Notes: generated by a model from the letters alone, not told the origin. A stretch of DNA of 64,000 nucleotides from Sisyra terminalis (GCA_958496175.1 OY292278.1:42842001-42906000); one strand, 5' to 3'; numbered from the stretch's first letter, positions 12,701 to 24,224 are shown. Made by a program: numbers and translations.

Positions 12701-15700
12701 AACCGGGATCCCTTGGACTTTTACATTATGGTTAATGATTTAGTAAGATACGCCAATCTTGCATATTTTTTGTATATTAATCTCCAAAAACTAATTAGTA
12801 TACCTTAATGTTATTTTATGGATCAATCCATTTAAAATCGCCTAGTTTTGATAAAAATTGTATTACCTTTATGAGAGTTTGGATAAATTATTTTTAATTC
12901 TTAAGAACAAAATTTCAACTTATTAATATTTAGATGATAAAATTCAGATCTCAGCTTTTGTTAAATAAGAAGATAATTCAGGTTGTTTAAGATCGTTTTT
13001 TTTATTTAATATTTTTTAATATTCAAATTAGCTACGTTTCGTTACGTATTGTGACTTCATCAGGCTTCTTGAATCACAAAAAATATAATATTTTCAATTT
13101 AAATTCAATAAATAAAATTCTTAATATTTTTAACATTTCTAAACTTATGCTCCAAATTTTTGTAGGGAATGAAAGGATAATATTACTTGGTATTATTTGA
13201 AAATTATATTAGTATATTTAGTAGGGTGATTTTTTTTTAACTTTTTTTGGTCCCATCGTGAAATTTTGTTGGAAATACCAAAAAAAAAAAATCTCTGAAA
13301 GTTTGAGCCCTTAATATTAATTTTAAATCCTCGACCAAGACGTGTAAAGATTTCCCATTGAAAATACACGGAAACTATGATTTTTTATTTTTAAATTTCT
13401 ATATCTCAGCGGCATTTCATGGGATCGCTTTTACCGAAGATGGTTTTTTCTCAGAATTAAACGCTCTACAAAAGGGCCCATTGCGACAAAGTCGTAACTC
13501 ACACCGGTGAGGTAGTACGGGCCACTGAACCTGATTTTTCCATAAAATTCGCAAATAACAAGAGCTACGGAAAAATTATAAATGAAAAACTTATAGAAAA
13601 TTTGATTTCCTACAAAAAAGGTCTTGTAGATCAAATCGCTAAGATCAATATTAAACGAGATATTAAGCCTTGAATTGATTTTTCTGTAAAATTTTTGCCG
13701 ATCATTGATTTAAACTTTAAATCAATTCAAGGCTTAATATCTCGTTTAATATTGATTTTAGCGATGTGGTCTACCAGACCTTTTTTGTAGGAAATCAAAT
13801 TCTCTACAAGTTTTTCATTAATAATTTTTCCGTAGCTCTTGTTATTTACGAGATAAATGCAAAAAAAACGCGAATTTTATGAAAAAATCAGGTTCAGTGG
13901 CCCGTACTACCTCACCGGTGTGAGTTACGACTTAGTCGCAATGGGCACTTTTGTAGAGCGTTTAATTCTGAGAAAAAAACATATTCGGTAAAAGCGATCC
14001 CATGAAATGCCGCTGAGATATAGAAATTTAAAAATAAAAAATCAGAGTTTCCGTGTATTTTCAATGGGAAATCTTTACACGTCTTGGTCGAGGACTTAAA
14101 ATTAATATTAAGGGCTCAAACTTTCAGAGAATTTTTTTTTTTGTGTATTTCCAACAAAATTTCACGATGGGACCAAAAAAAAAAAAAAAAGTCAAAAAAA
14201 AAATCACCCTAATATTTAGGTTCGTTTTCATATTTAACACTTTAAAAATTTGAAGACATTTGCACTAAACTTCTAATGAGTCAAGCTCAAAGATTGGAAA
14301 ATTTTATCAAAAAAAAAATTAAAACCAGTCTATCTAATTATATTTACATAGTTGTATTGTTGTAAATCCCTTTTATTTTGTATCGACACCAAATTCATTA
14401 AGATAAATGGAAATCATTCATCCGGCTTTAATTATCCGTTCGAAAATTCATCCATTAAACTCTTATTGTAGCAGAATACAAACCCGTTTTTATCATTGTG
14501 TTCTGTCTTGGCTTGTATTATTTATTTCAACCAAATGCAATTTTGAGTTGTATTTGCATGTTTTGTGTCTTTTGGGCTCAAAATATTTACGGAAATCAAA
14601 TTGATACTTATAGAATCTTTTTACTTATTTATAGCACTTGCCATAGAGTCCAATGTGAGCCAAAGTCAAAAATGCTTGGAACTTCTCGGTAGTTAGTTGC
14701 GGGTAGTTCACAAACATCTTTTTGAACAAACTAAACAATATACCTGTTATAATAGAATTATTGAATTTTCGTTTATATTTCTTACGTTTTGTGTAAAATT
14801 TAAAATGGATAATTTCCTTTTTTTTTTGTTGAATAATTAATGATATAAAAATTAGAGCATGTAAATATTTTTTTTTCTTTTTGTTATTGTTAGAATATAT
14901 GTCTTTATTTTTTATTAAATTTTGCATTTTTATTTATGCTGTTAACTGATTTTTTTTTATTTATTTATTCACTACGGGGGAAAAGAGATGAGGGTCCACT
15001 GTTAGAGCGTTGTTTTGCTTCCTTTGAATCCTTTAAAGCTTGATTTAGGCGACTAGTGTAGAATTCCAAGGACCACCACAAACGCATGAACCGACGAGCA
15101 TATTACCTCACCTTAGTTTAGAATTGAATAGAAAAACACACAAATTTTCTTCTTGCTTTATTTATTTCCTTCTTATATAAGTACAATAAAATAACGGATG
15201 TTAAGAACGATCCATTTTTGCAGCGCCATTGTCGGCTCAAGCACAACGGAGATGTTCGCGTTATAATCGGCGAAACAAGCCACACATCTTCCGCAATGGA
15301 TGAACAATCTGACGATTGTGTGGTGGTCGGCGATGAGAACACCGAACAATGTCCGCACTGTCCGTACAAAAGTGATGTTGCAATTTCGATGAACGACCAT
15401 TTGGTGCATCACACCCCCAACTCCGATGCCGTTTTCAAATGTGTCACTTGTCCGTATTATGTGGAGGACAAGAAATCGTTATTTGAACATCTAGCCCTAC
15501 ATGGAATCACCCAGCCAGAACAATATCTGGACAGGGCTACAATTGACGAAAACGAGAAAAATGGCTTAACACTAAGCGACGCACCACCGCCAGTTTTCAA
15601 ACGATACCAATGCCAATCTTGCCCTTATGTAAGCAACAGTAAAAGTCAATTTTTATACCACAAACAATTCCACCGGCCTCGTGGAGCCCCTTTCCAATGT

Positions 15701-17884
15701 GATGTGTGCAACTACAACGTTTCGCGACGCCACCTTCTACATCAACATCTAAAAGTTCACGGAATCCAAAACCAAAAACCCAAAGACAACGACACCAACA
15801 ATTCGGACATTGAGGCCGTTGAAAACGGCGACGACGACGAATTGGAAACGCAACACTTATCCGAAGTTCCTCTAGTTTGGCTTCAGCTAGACAATCAATT
15901 TGTTAAAACGTTCAAATGCCGCTACTGCCCTTACACCAACATCAACAAACCCAACATACAAGAACACGAAAAATTCCATCATCTAATCCTCACCGGCCAT
16001 GGCAACGACTTCAAATGTCCCGACTGCACGTTCATCTGCAACGGTGCCAAAGGTTTGAATTTGCACCGCAAATACCACCAAGGCGCCTTTGGACAAATCC
16101 ATTGCCTAGTCGATTTAAAGAAAAGCGACGAAGAACAAATCTCGCAACTGTCCAAACTCCTAAATCCACCACTACCTCCGGAACAACTTCAAATTGATTT
16201 GCAAACCAACAATAACAAATCGGACGATGAAAAAGAACGCGTTTTATACTTTTGCGATAGTTGTCCGGCAAGATTTTTATCCAAAAAAGAATTCCTCATT
16301 CACATGAAATTCCATTCAATTCGATTGGCGTTCCGGTGCATTTGTTGCTCATATACATCGCGGCAAAACGCTCATTTGCTTTCCCATATCAAAGTCCATA
16401 CGGAAGAATATCAAGATAAGACTAAAGTATTAGAAACCATGTATCCAGTGCATGAGAACCACAAAAAACCTAATACAGCAATTTTAATGAATGTCCCTGA
16501 AATGAATGGACCGGCATGGGTTGTGGTATCCACACGAAGTGCTGATAGTCCTCATAAGTATGAAGACGATATTGAAGAGCAAATAATTGTAGAACATACG
16601 CCTCAAAAATTTTATCAGTGCAACATTTGTTTCACGAAATTCTTGAAATTCAGTGCATTGCAACATCATAAAACGTTCCATGGCAGTGACAATCCGTTTA
16701 AGTGCCACTATTGTGATTATGCAGCGAAAACTGCTGAAAATCTAAATCGGCATCGAATAGTTCACGATGAAACCGATTCTGAACCCGAAAATATTGAGCC
16801 CAAAGTGAATAAGCCACAACCAATGCCAGTGTCCATATCCGGCACGGATTTATACCTACAAAAATGCGAGGCCGAAAGCAACTACAACGAAAATGCGACC
16901 ACTTCACGACAAGTATCCTCGTTGCATGTCGATCCACAATTTGGGATTTTGATGCATGGAAGTCCTGAATTCATTTATCCGACGTATATGAAAAATGGTC
17001 GTATGAAGGAAAAACGGTATAAGTGCCACAAATGTCCGTCCGCCTTTGAAAAACGGGAGCAATACAAGAATCATTTAACACTGCACGGATCTAAGCAACG
17101 TTATCGGTGCAAAGCATGCGATTATTCGGTGAAGTATTATGCGAATTATGTGCAGCATACTCGGAAGCATCAAATTAACGATGATGCACAAGCCGCGAAA
17201 TTAAAAAGTCGCCAAAATTCTAGTACAGATGAACAGAGCGATGATAATGTGGAAAATGTGTCGTTTGCAGCTAAGACTGTTCTTCCGGCTGCATCATCAC
17301 CGCGTGGTCCATTAAAACTTTCCGTGGCCGATCGGCAAAGTTTGATGATTCTGCAACAACGTCGTTCCAACAACATACAAAACCAAAAACCTAGTATTCC
17401 TGATGATAAAAAAATGTACTCATGTCCGATTTGTCCGTATGCAAATTGTCGTCGCGATTCAGTGGACAATCATATAAAACGCCACATTTCCATCAGTGGC
17501 TACGAAAGCAATTACACCTGCACCCATTGTGATTATTCCGTACCCCAATCACATTTCCTCCGCGACCACATCAAAATCCATTTCACCCCAATGAAAAGCA
17601 ATAAAGTTGAGGCCTACATGGTATGTGACAAACTACAACTCTACGCCAGTGAAATCAACAGTGCAGACGAAGAAAAAGCCGAAGCAAACGGCATTGTTAT
17701 ATTTCAGGAAAAAAACGGAAAATACAGTCCGGCCATTGACGACGAAGAGGATTGTCTGGTGATCGATGAAAGTGGCCTCGACGAAATGGTCATAATAAAT
17801 GCCCAAACCGGAGAACCTATTAGTGATACCAATAATGAAATCGAGTCAAAAGAAGCCAAAGAATCAACCGATGAGTTGATTTAA
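6765..17884 (+). CDS. Large C2H2 zinc-finger protein, three 3' exons (5' end not resolved)
   Basis: Exons are 6765-8362, 10628-10856 and 15224-17884, joined by introns with GT-AG ends and compatible phases. They encode about 1495 residues. The first exon opens at an acceptor in a codon boundary, so earlier exons must lie upstream. I count about 18 C2H2 fingers plus two C2HC-like fingers (near residues 190-245). Both exon junctions cut inside fingers: CKKC-x-M-R joins to a QALIQHVKEH half, and CGHC joins to RHCRLKH. Fingers in the last exon come mostly in pairs separated by acidic linkers. A lysine/proline-rich stretch (PPPKKKSR) near the start could be a nuclear signal. The layout recalls REST/ZNF462-type multi-finger nuclear regulators, but I cannot name the orthologue. 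A poly(A) signal AATAAA lies at 17939-17944. Confidence 0.9.
8597..10564. mobile_element. 1.97-kb foldback transposon inside a zinc-finger gene intron
   Basis: The termini TAGACTGATTCAAAAAAAA and (inverse) TTTTTTGAATCAGTCTA are perfect over the outer 16 bases. The arms stay inverted copies for hundreds of bases, for example AACATGGGAACAATATTCTC at 8742-8761 and its inverse near 10393-10412. The same landmark recurs in the middle, in inverse near 9460 and in direct orientation near 9716. This implies a smaller copy nested in the larger one. The flanks are ATATACAG at 8589-8596 and 10565-10572, an exact 8-bp target duplication. No transposase frame exists. The transcript of the host gene would carry a very long hairpin here. 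Confidence 0.9.
11725..12625. mobile_element. Foldback element, ~0.9 kb, decayed
   Basis: The left arm (about 11735-11950) contains CATAGGACGATAAGTATACT and TTTCAGGGTATGTTGATACT. The right arm (about 12440-12625) carries the same words in inverse, with scattered mismatches (for example AGTATACTTATCGTCCTATG-like sequence near 12578-12595). The exact termini and target duplication are unclear. A partial hAT-like MITE sits between the arms. Confidence 0.75.
12247..12430. mobile_element. Partial hAT-like MITE nested in the foldback loop
   Basis: It opens with CAGCGGTTTCTACCCTTTTT followed by GCCGCGAACCCCC, the start expected for CAGCGGTTCTCAACC-type hAT MITEs. It ends near GGGGTCCGCGGATTAC without the matching inverted CAG terminus. 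I read it as a truncated or decayed copy. It is locally GC-rich against the AT-rich surroundings. Confidence 0.6.
13222..14211. mobile_element. 990-bp foldback transposon, near-perfect palindrome
   Basis: The termini are TAGGGTGATTTTTTTT and its inverse AAAAAAAATCACCCTA. The arms remain inverse copies to the centre near 13700, with landmarks such as GGCCCGTACTACCTCACCGG (right arm) and its inverse in the left arm. The flanks are ATATTTAG at 13214-13221 and 14212-14219, an exact 8-bp target duplication. No protein is encoded. The subterminal AGCCCTTAATATTAAT-type motif links it to the element at 8597-10564. Confidence 0.92.
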
Positions 17885-17938
17885 CTTTATATTAAAAAAA
17901 ATGTGATAGGAAATATTTATCAAAAGTTAACACAATAC

Positions 17939-17944
17939 AAATAA
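17939..17944 (+). terminator. Poly(A) signal of the zinc-finger gene
   Basis: AATAAA lies 55 bases after the stop codon in AT-rich sequence. This fits a short 3' untranslated region. Confidence 0.6.
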
Positions 17945-18007
17945 AAAATGGCATTTGTGGTTATATATATAATTTAGAATAATTCACATTGAAAATTTAC
18001 AAATAAG

Positions 18008-18425
18008 TGCCATTGTAATAACTCGGGTTAAGGTAAACGTTGACTTTTTGGTATCTTAAGGTTAATGATCTAAAATTGAAATTATAAATCATCTCATTAT
18101 TTATGTTTAGTTTCAAGAGATGTTGAACAGTAATGAAGCAAATGAAATGTGAATAAAGGGACATCGTAATTCCTCGAGATTTTCCTATCTCTTTATAATT
18201 CGATTTTATATATTTTTAATTGGGTAAAGTCAGTAACTTTAAAAAACCACTTCCTATATTATCCCATTTTCATTATTTTCACATTTCATTTATATAACAG
18301 AATATTATTTCTAAGCGTAAATAATGAGATGATTTAAAATTTTAATTATGCCTCAATGACCTAAAGTTATCCATAGAACTAAAGACCTTAGCCACAACTC
18401 GTACTATAATTACCTGGAGGGAATT
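18008..18425. mobile_element. Inverted-repeat element just 3' of the zinc-finger gene
   Basis: AAATCATCTCATTATTTA at 18086-18103 is exactly inverted at 18318-18335. Sequence outside these cores also pairs imperfectly out to about 18008 and 18425 (for example AAGGTTAATGATCTAAA against TTTAGGTCATTGAGG-type inverse). It is a roughly 420-bp foldback-like unit with no coding capacity and no clear target duplication. Confidence 0.6.
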
Positions 18426-18809
18426 AATTTATATATAAATATAAAAATATATATTAATATTATAATATAATTATTATTTGTTACCAGTAATATTTTTACA
18501 AAATAAGTTACCAAATTGAACACAATAAATAATAGTCATATTTTCAGTCAATTAAAACGATGTTTTATTTAAAACAAATTCCTTTTTGAAATATACAACA
18601 CATTCGTGGCTAATCCAAAACCAACATCGGAGTTTTATATCTTTATCTTATGGTTATTTTTTTTAAATTAAAGAAAATTCAAACAAGTCGGTATTGAACT
18701 CGCCACGATTGTGGTGGTAGAATCACAAATTAATGTATTCAAATAGCGTTGTTGTCGATTTTTCTAGTTTAATAATTACATTTAGAATAAATAAAATTAT
18801 AATTTTAAA
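18426..18809. other. Convergent 3' spacer between the zinc-finger gene and Cdc6
   Basis: This is AT-rich sequence. On the minus strand an AATAAA (plus-strand TTTATT at 18564-18569) lies about 240 bases past the Cdc6 stop and is the best poly(A) signal I see. The 61-codon plus-strand frame at 18733-18918 overlaps Cdc6 coding sequence and is a shadow. Confidence 0.5.
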
Positions 18810-21519
18810 TTATTTAGAACCTAAAGCGTTTGTATCGTCTAAAATTGTTGATAATAAATTTTTATCTTTCATAAAATTCACAACTTCTTCCTCATCCCAC
18901 TCTAAGGTTACTTTATGAAATCGAACTTCTTTTTTGCCAAAAACTCGTAAAATTCCTCGAGTTTCGATCAAGGATAGTAAGCTGACGAATTCGGTTTGGT
19001 CAACGGCTAAAATGTTTCGATTTTGGCAAACTTTTTTGTAGACGTCGTGTAATTTTCCCACGGTGACGTCACGATTTTTTCCTTTTCGTAATATTAATAT
19101 TAGGGTGCAGAGGACAATTTTTTGTTGGAGTGGAAAATTTTCATCGATTGTTTTATCGCGGGTTTGTGTCGTTGTAAAAACGTTGTTGAAAACAGCCATT
19201 ACGTCTTTGAGTTCGATTTTTGGTGGGTTGGGGGTTGCATTGTTGGGTAGGAGGACATTTTTGTAGTGTTGTTCTGCAAGTTCGACGGCACGACGTCCAA
19301 TGTCGAGAGCTCGACGAACGTCGCCCGATACGGCAGCCACTTTTCCTGCTAATATTTGGATGACGACCGGAGTGAATAGGTCGAGGATTCCAGCATCTTC
19401 CAGACGTTTGGTTAGTATGTTGACGATTTGGTCTTTTTTGTATGGAGTAAAATGCATTAGACGAGGTTGTAGAGTAGTGTGGGCTTTTAATCTGGGCAAA
19501 ATTCGGTCAGTTAAGTCCAAGGCGTTGGCGATTCCCAAGAGGACGACGTTAGATTGAAATTTTGCTGGCCATTCGAACAAGGTGTAAAGGACTGACTGTT
19601 TTCGACTTTCTAGTTGATCAATTTCATCCAAAATCAATAAACTATGAAAAAAAATAAATAAAAATCAGTACTTTTACCCCTTAAAGTTCATATTTGTTAA
19701 CCAAGATTAGTTTACCATAAATAACAAGTAAGTAAGAATATATACTTTGGAATTATTGATTTTCTTTTTATATTTAGCAAAATGAGCATGTTTTTGTCTA
19801 TTTAAAAAGAAAACATCGGTGTATGTATGGGGAAATTGCCTATATATAATATTTGCCTATAGGCAACCTGCTTCTGATTCATATATTAGCTGATTGATTC
19901 CCAATCGGTAAACATATAAAATATACTTACGTAAGAAACCTCATATCAATCCCTAACGAAAAATTATTACAAATGCATAATGTTCATCGCCAGAAGCCAT
20001 CACTTCAACAATATTGTCATCAGTAGTTACCAAAAGTTATACCGGTTTACCGGAAAAATATTTTTAAAGAATAGTGCCAAGATTAATATTGCATCAATTT
20101 TTTAATCTGACTGTTATTTTCTATAAAGATTTCAGATATTTAAAATTGGAATTATTGATTTGGAAGTATTCTCGAAATTTTGATGAATTAATGAATGACA
20201 ATATTGGCATACCTATTTCAGGTGATAATAAAATCTAAAGTATTAAAGTTATACAAAAGAAACCTAAGATATCTGATAAGTCTGGCAACTTCAAGTAATC
20301 CTGAAAATTTGAGTTTTCTAATATTATTATAGCCGAAATTATGGAGATTTTAAAATACGATGATATACTTCAATAAAAGGTAAATAAATATTTCCGTACT
20401 TTATTATGACTCGACTCGACGGGAGTCTCTGTTGGACCCCCGTTGATTTAAAAAAAAAAAGTAATCTTGATTAATTTTAATTTGTGGTAAATTGAAAGTG
20501 TTATTAATCCAATTAAGTTATAGGATATAATTACATTAATTAAGAGCATTAACACATTTATACAAGCATCTACATAGAAATATAGACCTGTAATGACTTG
20601 TCCAAGTAAAATCATAAACAATTCGAGATTTAATTTAAATTCTATTAGCATTTATAATATGTATTCTTCTATCATAGTATTTAATCATAATGTAGATATA
20701 TAGAGTAGGTAAATGTGTTATTACCAAGTTACATATGTAAGTTATTGGATGAATATAGATGTTATAACTTATAACGTGGATTTTATATTTTGATTCTTAA
20801 AAAATCATCCTAATTACTAAACACTTTAGTTGCACAGGAATTAAACTTACAATATTTTTTTCGTCGATTCCAAATATTTTTCAATGGCACTTATTTGGTC
20901 TCGTTCCGTCTTTCCTGAACTTTTCAACTTTAACGATTCGATAATGTGCGAATAAATTGCGGTGGATGACTTCATCGAAGTGCAGTTGAAATAAACCTTT
21001 TCATATTTATTTTCAAACTTAAAAAAGAAAAGGAATTTAAAATTTTACCTACAAACTTTTGATATTTATATTTACCTCAGTATTATCTAAAATGTAAGAA
21101 ATGGACGCTGTTTTCCCGGTTCCTGGAGGACCACTGACATAAATTGATCCAGATTTCCGGTTATTAATATGTGTCGTTAAAAATTCACAAAGTTCTTCGA
21201 TTTCACTTTCGCGACCGGGCATTTTTTCAGGGGCTGCACTGTGTAACGCTTGCTTAGCGGTTTGGAACAAATTATTTTCAGAAAAAAGTTTTTTTGGTTC
21301 TAAATTTTTTGTCGGTGTGAGTTTAATCGTTAATTTTTCTATTAAATTCGATGGGGATTCAACACATTTTATTTTCGGTGGACTGCATTGTGAATTTTCA
21401 TTGTCACGGGATGATTTTTTCTTTGGGGTTGTAAGTTTGGGAATAATTAAATTTTCATTGTCGTATTTGGTGGATGCTCGTCGAGTTCTACTCGACTTTC
21501 GCACTTCCACAACACTCAT
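18810..21519 (-). CDS. Cdc6: Cdc6, replication-licensing AAA+ ATPase
   Basis: Exons on the minus strand are 21519-21076, 21017-20851 and 19641-18810 (480 residues), with GT-AG introns of 58 bp and 1.2 kb. Cdc6 works with ORC and Cdt1 to load the MCM helicase at origins in G1. The basic N-terminal ~100 residues resemble the disordered regulatory tail of the family. Walker A GPPGTGKT is at about residues 130-137, just after a conserved MPGRESEIEEL-type motif. Walker B LLILDEIDQL is at about 205-214, and sensor-1 GIANALDLTDRILPRL is at about 240-255. The C-terminal ~130 residues match the winged-helix Cdc6_C domain. The choice between Cdc6 and Orc1 rests on size and on the lack of a BAH domain. 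The start is the only in-frame ATG near the promoter side, 350 bp from RpL41. Confidence 0.93.
19642..20850 (-). other. Intron 2 of Cdc6
   Basis: The minus-strand donor is ATT|GTAAGT at 20850 and the acceptor is TTTCATAG at 19642. AT-rich sequence fills it. I saw no repeat or nested gene. Confidence 0.75.
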
Positions 21520-21868
21520 ATTTGAATAACTAACAATTTTTGGTGAAAATCTACTTTATTACTAGCAACTTCCTAATTAAAACCACAAATTTAGTCTTTA
21601 TTTTGCACAACAGATGATTTAGCGGGAATGGCAATACTTTTCGCGCTAAAATCTTAAAATCCGCAGCGCAGCTGTTAAATGTCAACCAGCAGATGCTGTC
21701 ACCTGGTGGTGAAAAATTTGTAAGTTTCCGTCCGTTCGAGAAACTCGGCCATTGTTATTTTGACTTCAATCAGAAAGATTGTGCTCGAAATTCATCAGTG
21801 GACATCTTAAAGGTTTCGCTAAGAATTCTTTGTCTTTAAGGCGATTAATTCTTTAGAAAGTTTTTAAG
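21520..21868. promoter_or_regulatory. Divergent promoter region between Cdc6 and RpL41
   Basis: Only about 350 bp separate the two start codons, which point away from each other. The middle of the gap (about 21640-21760: CGCGCTAAAAT, CCGCAGCGCAGCTG, CGTCCGTTCGAGAAACTCGG) is visibly more GC-rich than its surroundings. TTTTCGCGC at about 21638-21646 looks like an E2F-type site, which would suit a licensing gene. Both assignments are inference. Confidence 0.6.
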
Positions 21869-22062
21869 ATGAGAGCAAAGGTATATTTTCTTTTAATTTA
21901 TAATATTTACCCAATTTTTTAACATAAACATTTTTCTAACCTGTTGGCACATGTAATTTTTTCTTTGAGAATTTAACACTTGTTTTATATTTACAGTGGC
22001 GTAAGAAGCGTATGCGAAGGCTAAAGCGAAAACGAAGGAAGATGCGTGCAAGGTCTAAATAA
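21869..22062 (+). CDS. RpL41: Ribosomal protein eL41 (RpL41), 25 residues
   Basis: Coding exons are 21869-21880 (ATG AGA GCA AAG) and 21997-22062, joined over a 116-bp GTATAT...TTACAG intron. The product is MRAK joined to WRKKRMRRLKRKRRKMRARSK, the full length and composition of eL41, a single basic helix that bridges the two ribosomal subunits. A second intron follows the stop inside the 3' untranslated region: CC|GTAAGT at 22065 to TTTATTTTAG at 22559. The last exon then ends with AATAAA at 22642-22647. The gene is far too short for ordinary ORF calling and can only be seen by splicing. Confidence 0.96.
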
Positions 22063-22665
22063 CCGTAAGTTAATTTTTATTAACCTTAACATAAATCATG
22101 TTTCCATCTAAACCACATTACAACTCCATTAGTTTTTCTCCTATACTAAAATTATCTATGGAGGCTACGGCTATTTTCTTCAGTTATTTACTGTAGTTAT
22201 TTTCTTCAGTTAAATAATACGCAGTACAACAATGAAAGAATAATTCATTTGTCTAAAGAATAACGTATAATGCAATACAGCCGATTTCAATTGAAAATTT
22301 CTTATCATTGTTGTACAACGCACAATTTTCTTACTTTGTTCTTAAAATCTCTAAATTTAGCCGTAGTGAAACTACAAATAACGAAATTGCTCTTAAATAT
22401 AGGTTTGTACCATAAAAATCGTAAAAGTTTTCCATTGCATACCACATGCGTATTTCCATTTATAGTTTATGAAAATTAAAGTTCCCCTATTATTTTCATA
22501 TTTTTTCGTCATCATTTTCATCAACACTTATTAATTCTTTGGTTTTTTTTTTATTTTAGGAGCTGCGTCAACTTGTACCAAGTTTACTGCCGCTAACCTT
22601 CATTAAAATAAGAATGTACCTAAAAATCGTTTGAATTTCATAATAAAAAGATATCCAAACAGTCT
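22063..22665 (+). other. RpL41 3' untranslated region with its own intron
   Basis: The donor GTAAGT is three bases after the stop codon, the acceptor is at 22559, and a short terminal exon with AATAAA at 22642-22647 follows. The donor is within 50 nt of the stop, so nonsense-mediated decay would not be expected. Frames inside the intron (22270-22479) are not genes. Confidence 0.7.
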
Positions 22666-22680
22666 TTAAATGGTTTTATT
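22642..22680. terminator. Convergent poly(A) signals of RpL41 and the CREC gene
   Basis: The plus-strand AATAAA at 22642-22647 ends RpL41. The minus-strand AATAAA (plus TTTATT, 22675-22680) is a good signal for the CREC gene, about 150 bases past its stop. The two 3' ends therefore lie within a few tens of bases and may overlap. Confidence 0.6.
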
Positions 22681-22831
22681 GAAACTCCTATTTCACGACA
22701 ACTATTTCAAAATTACGTAGTTATTATGGCAACATGATAAAAATTACAAATTAAATGATACTTTTCCTTATTTGTATTATAAATAAATAATTATAAATTA
22801 CATGCATTTAAAATATATAATTTGGTTTTTA

Positions 22832-24224
22832 TTACAACTCATCGTTAAAATGTTTCATGTCATGTAACTGATCACCGTAATCAGTCGCTTCACTTCCTAC
22901 GAACACGTGGTGATGGTCTACAATTTCATCGAACGACAACACATTGTCGTGGTCGTCATCAGCAGCTGCGAATAGATGAGTCACTTCATCTTCAGAAATT
23001 TCCCTGAAAAAAAATTGGATAAAAAAATAGACCAAGAAAAACAATGATAAAACAGGACATATACGACAAATTTTGCCGTACAACCATAAGATACCTACTC
23101 ATTGCTAGGAACAACCCAGGATAAAATCTCTTCCTTATTAAGGCGTCCATCTTTATCCTTATCAAAATCGTTTTCAAATTTATCCTTTTCAACTAGAATC
23201 CATTGCTTGTCATGTTTTAATCCGCGTTCTCCAACGAATTCTTGGAAGTCAATATATCCATCTTTGTTTTTATCCTTATCCCGTAACGTTTGTTCGTAGA
23301 TTATTGGGAGCATCGAGGGATGCTCTTCAGGATGATTAAACATCATGAATTCTTCCTTGTCCAAAAAACCGTCTTTGTTCACATCGGCTGCAAAGAACAT
23401 GGCCTTATCGTCTGAAATTAACTAAAAAAAAAACATTGTTTTATTAAAATATGATTCATATTAGATCCATGTATATAGAAAATTTTTAAGAAATGGTATG
23501 GAAATTATTAGTTTTTGGTAATTCTATCCTGGGCGAAACCGCCCCCTTTGGAAACAACTAATATTCAAATCAAATAATTTCCATTGCCTCAAAGTTTGCT
23601 TTTTATTAAAATCTATTTACTTGTTCTTCATCCGAATCTTCCACTGATATAACAGTAGGATCATCAATTCCATAGGAATCAGCAAGATATTCAGACCAAG
23701 TAATTTTTCCATCCCGATTTTCGTCAATATCCTCCATACGTTCTTGAGCTTCTTCTTCTGATAGTGACTTAAATGAGCGAATAATCCAAGCTTTCAATTC
23801 GTGTCTATCGATTTGCTTATCATTGTTTAAATCCATTTTTGTTACTAAAATTCGAAGTCGTCTTTTGGCTTCTTCAGGTGGTAACGTATCGAATTCTTCA
23901 GCATCCTTGGCACTTCCTATAATGTACATTATGTTGATAAAGGTCTTAGAGATTAAAATATTTTCTCATTAATCTTTTCTTACCTAGGATAGCTTCATGA
24001 TCAAACTCTGCGTGATGTTCCCCATCGTCCGATATATGATTTGCATCCCGCGAGATATAAGCGCCGTCTTCCTCTCGTTCATGATTTAAATTTTTGGAGT
24101 TTGCATGTGAATGAATGTGAGCCGAGGCAGGACTACACTGAATCCTCGCCACTATCCCAATCACCATAACAATTAGCACAAACCGTAAATTTAATTGTAG
24201 CATAGTGTCGGGTATTCTCTGCAA
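22832..24224 (-). CDS. Reticulocalbin/calumenin-type ER EF-hand protein (CREC family)
   Basis: Minus-strand exons are 24224-23984, 23916-23621, 23421-23099 and 23003-22832, giving 343 residues with consistent phases. The N-terminus has a hydrophobic signal peptide (LRFVLIVMVIGIVARIQCS). The second Met, eight codons in at 24203, could equally be the start. Six EF-hand loops follow, with cores DLNNDKQIDRHE, DENRDGKITWSE, DVNKDGFLDKEE, DKNKDGYIDFQE, DKDKDGRLNKEE and DDDHDNVLSFDE. The protein ends HFNDEL, an HDEL/KDEL-like ER retrieval signal. These are the hallmarks of the CREC family (reticulocalbin, calumenin, Cab45), low-affinity Ca2+ binders in the secretory pathway. I cannot say which member it is. 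Confidence 0.93.

Larger units (their letters stand above)
10857..15223 (+). other. 4.4-kb intron of the zinc-finger gene
   Basis: The donor is CAG|GTATTT at 10857 and the acceptor is TTTTTGCAG at 15223. It contains the two foldback elements listed separately and otherwise only AT-rich sequence. Frames such as 11801-12016, 14407-14604 and 14625-14927 are short, lysine/phenylalanine-rich and lack domains. Confidence 0.8.

Noticed and set aside
15916..16271. Extra frames inside the zinc-finger exon on both strands
   Set aside because: They overlap in-frame C2H2 fingers and have no domains of their own.
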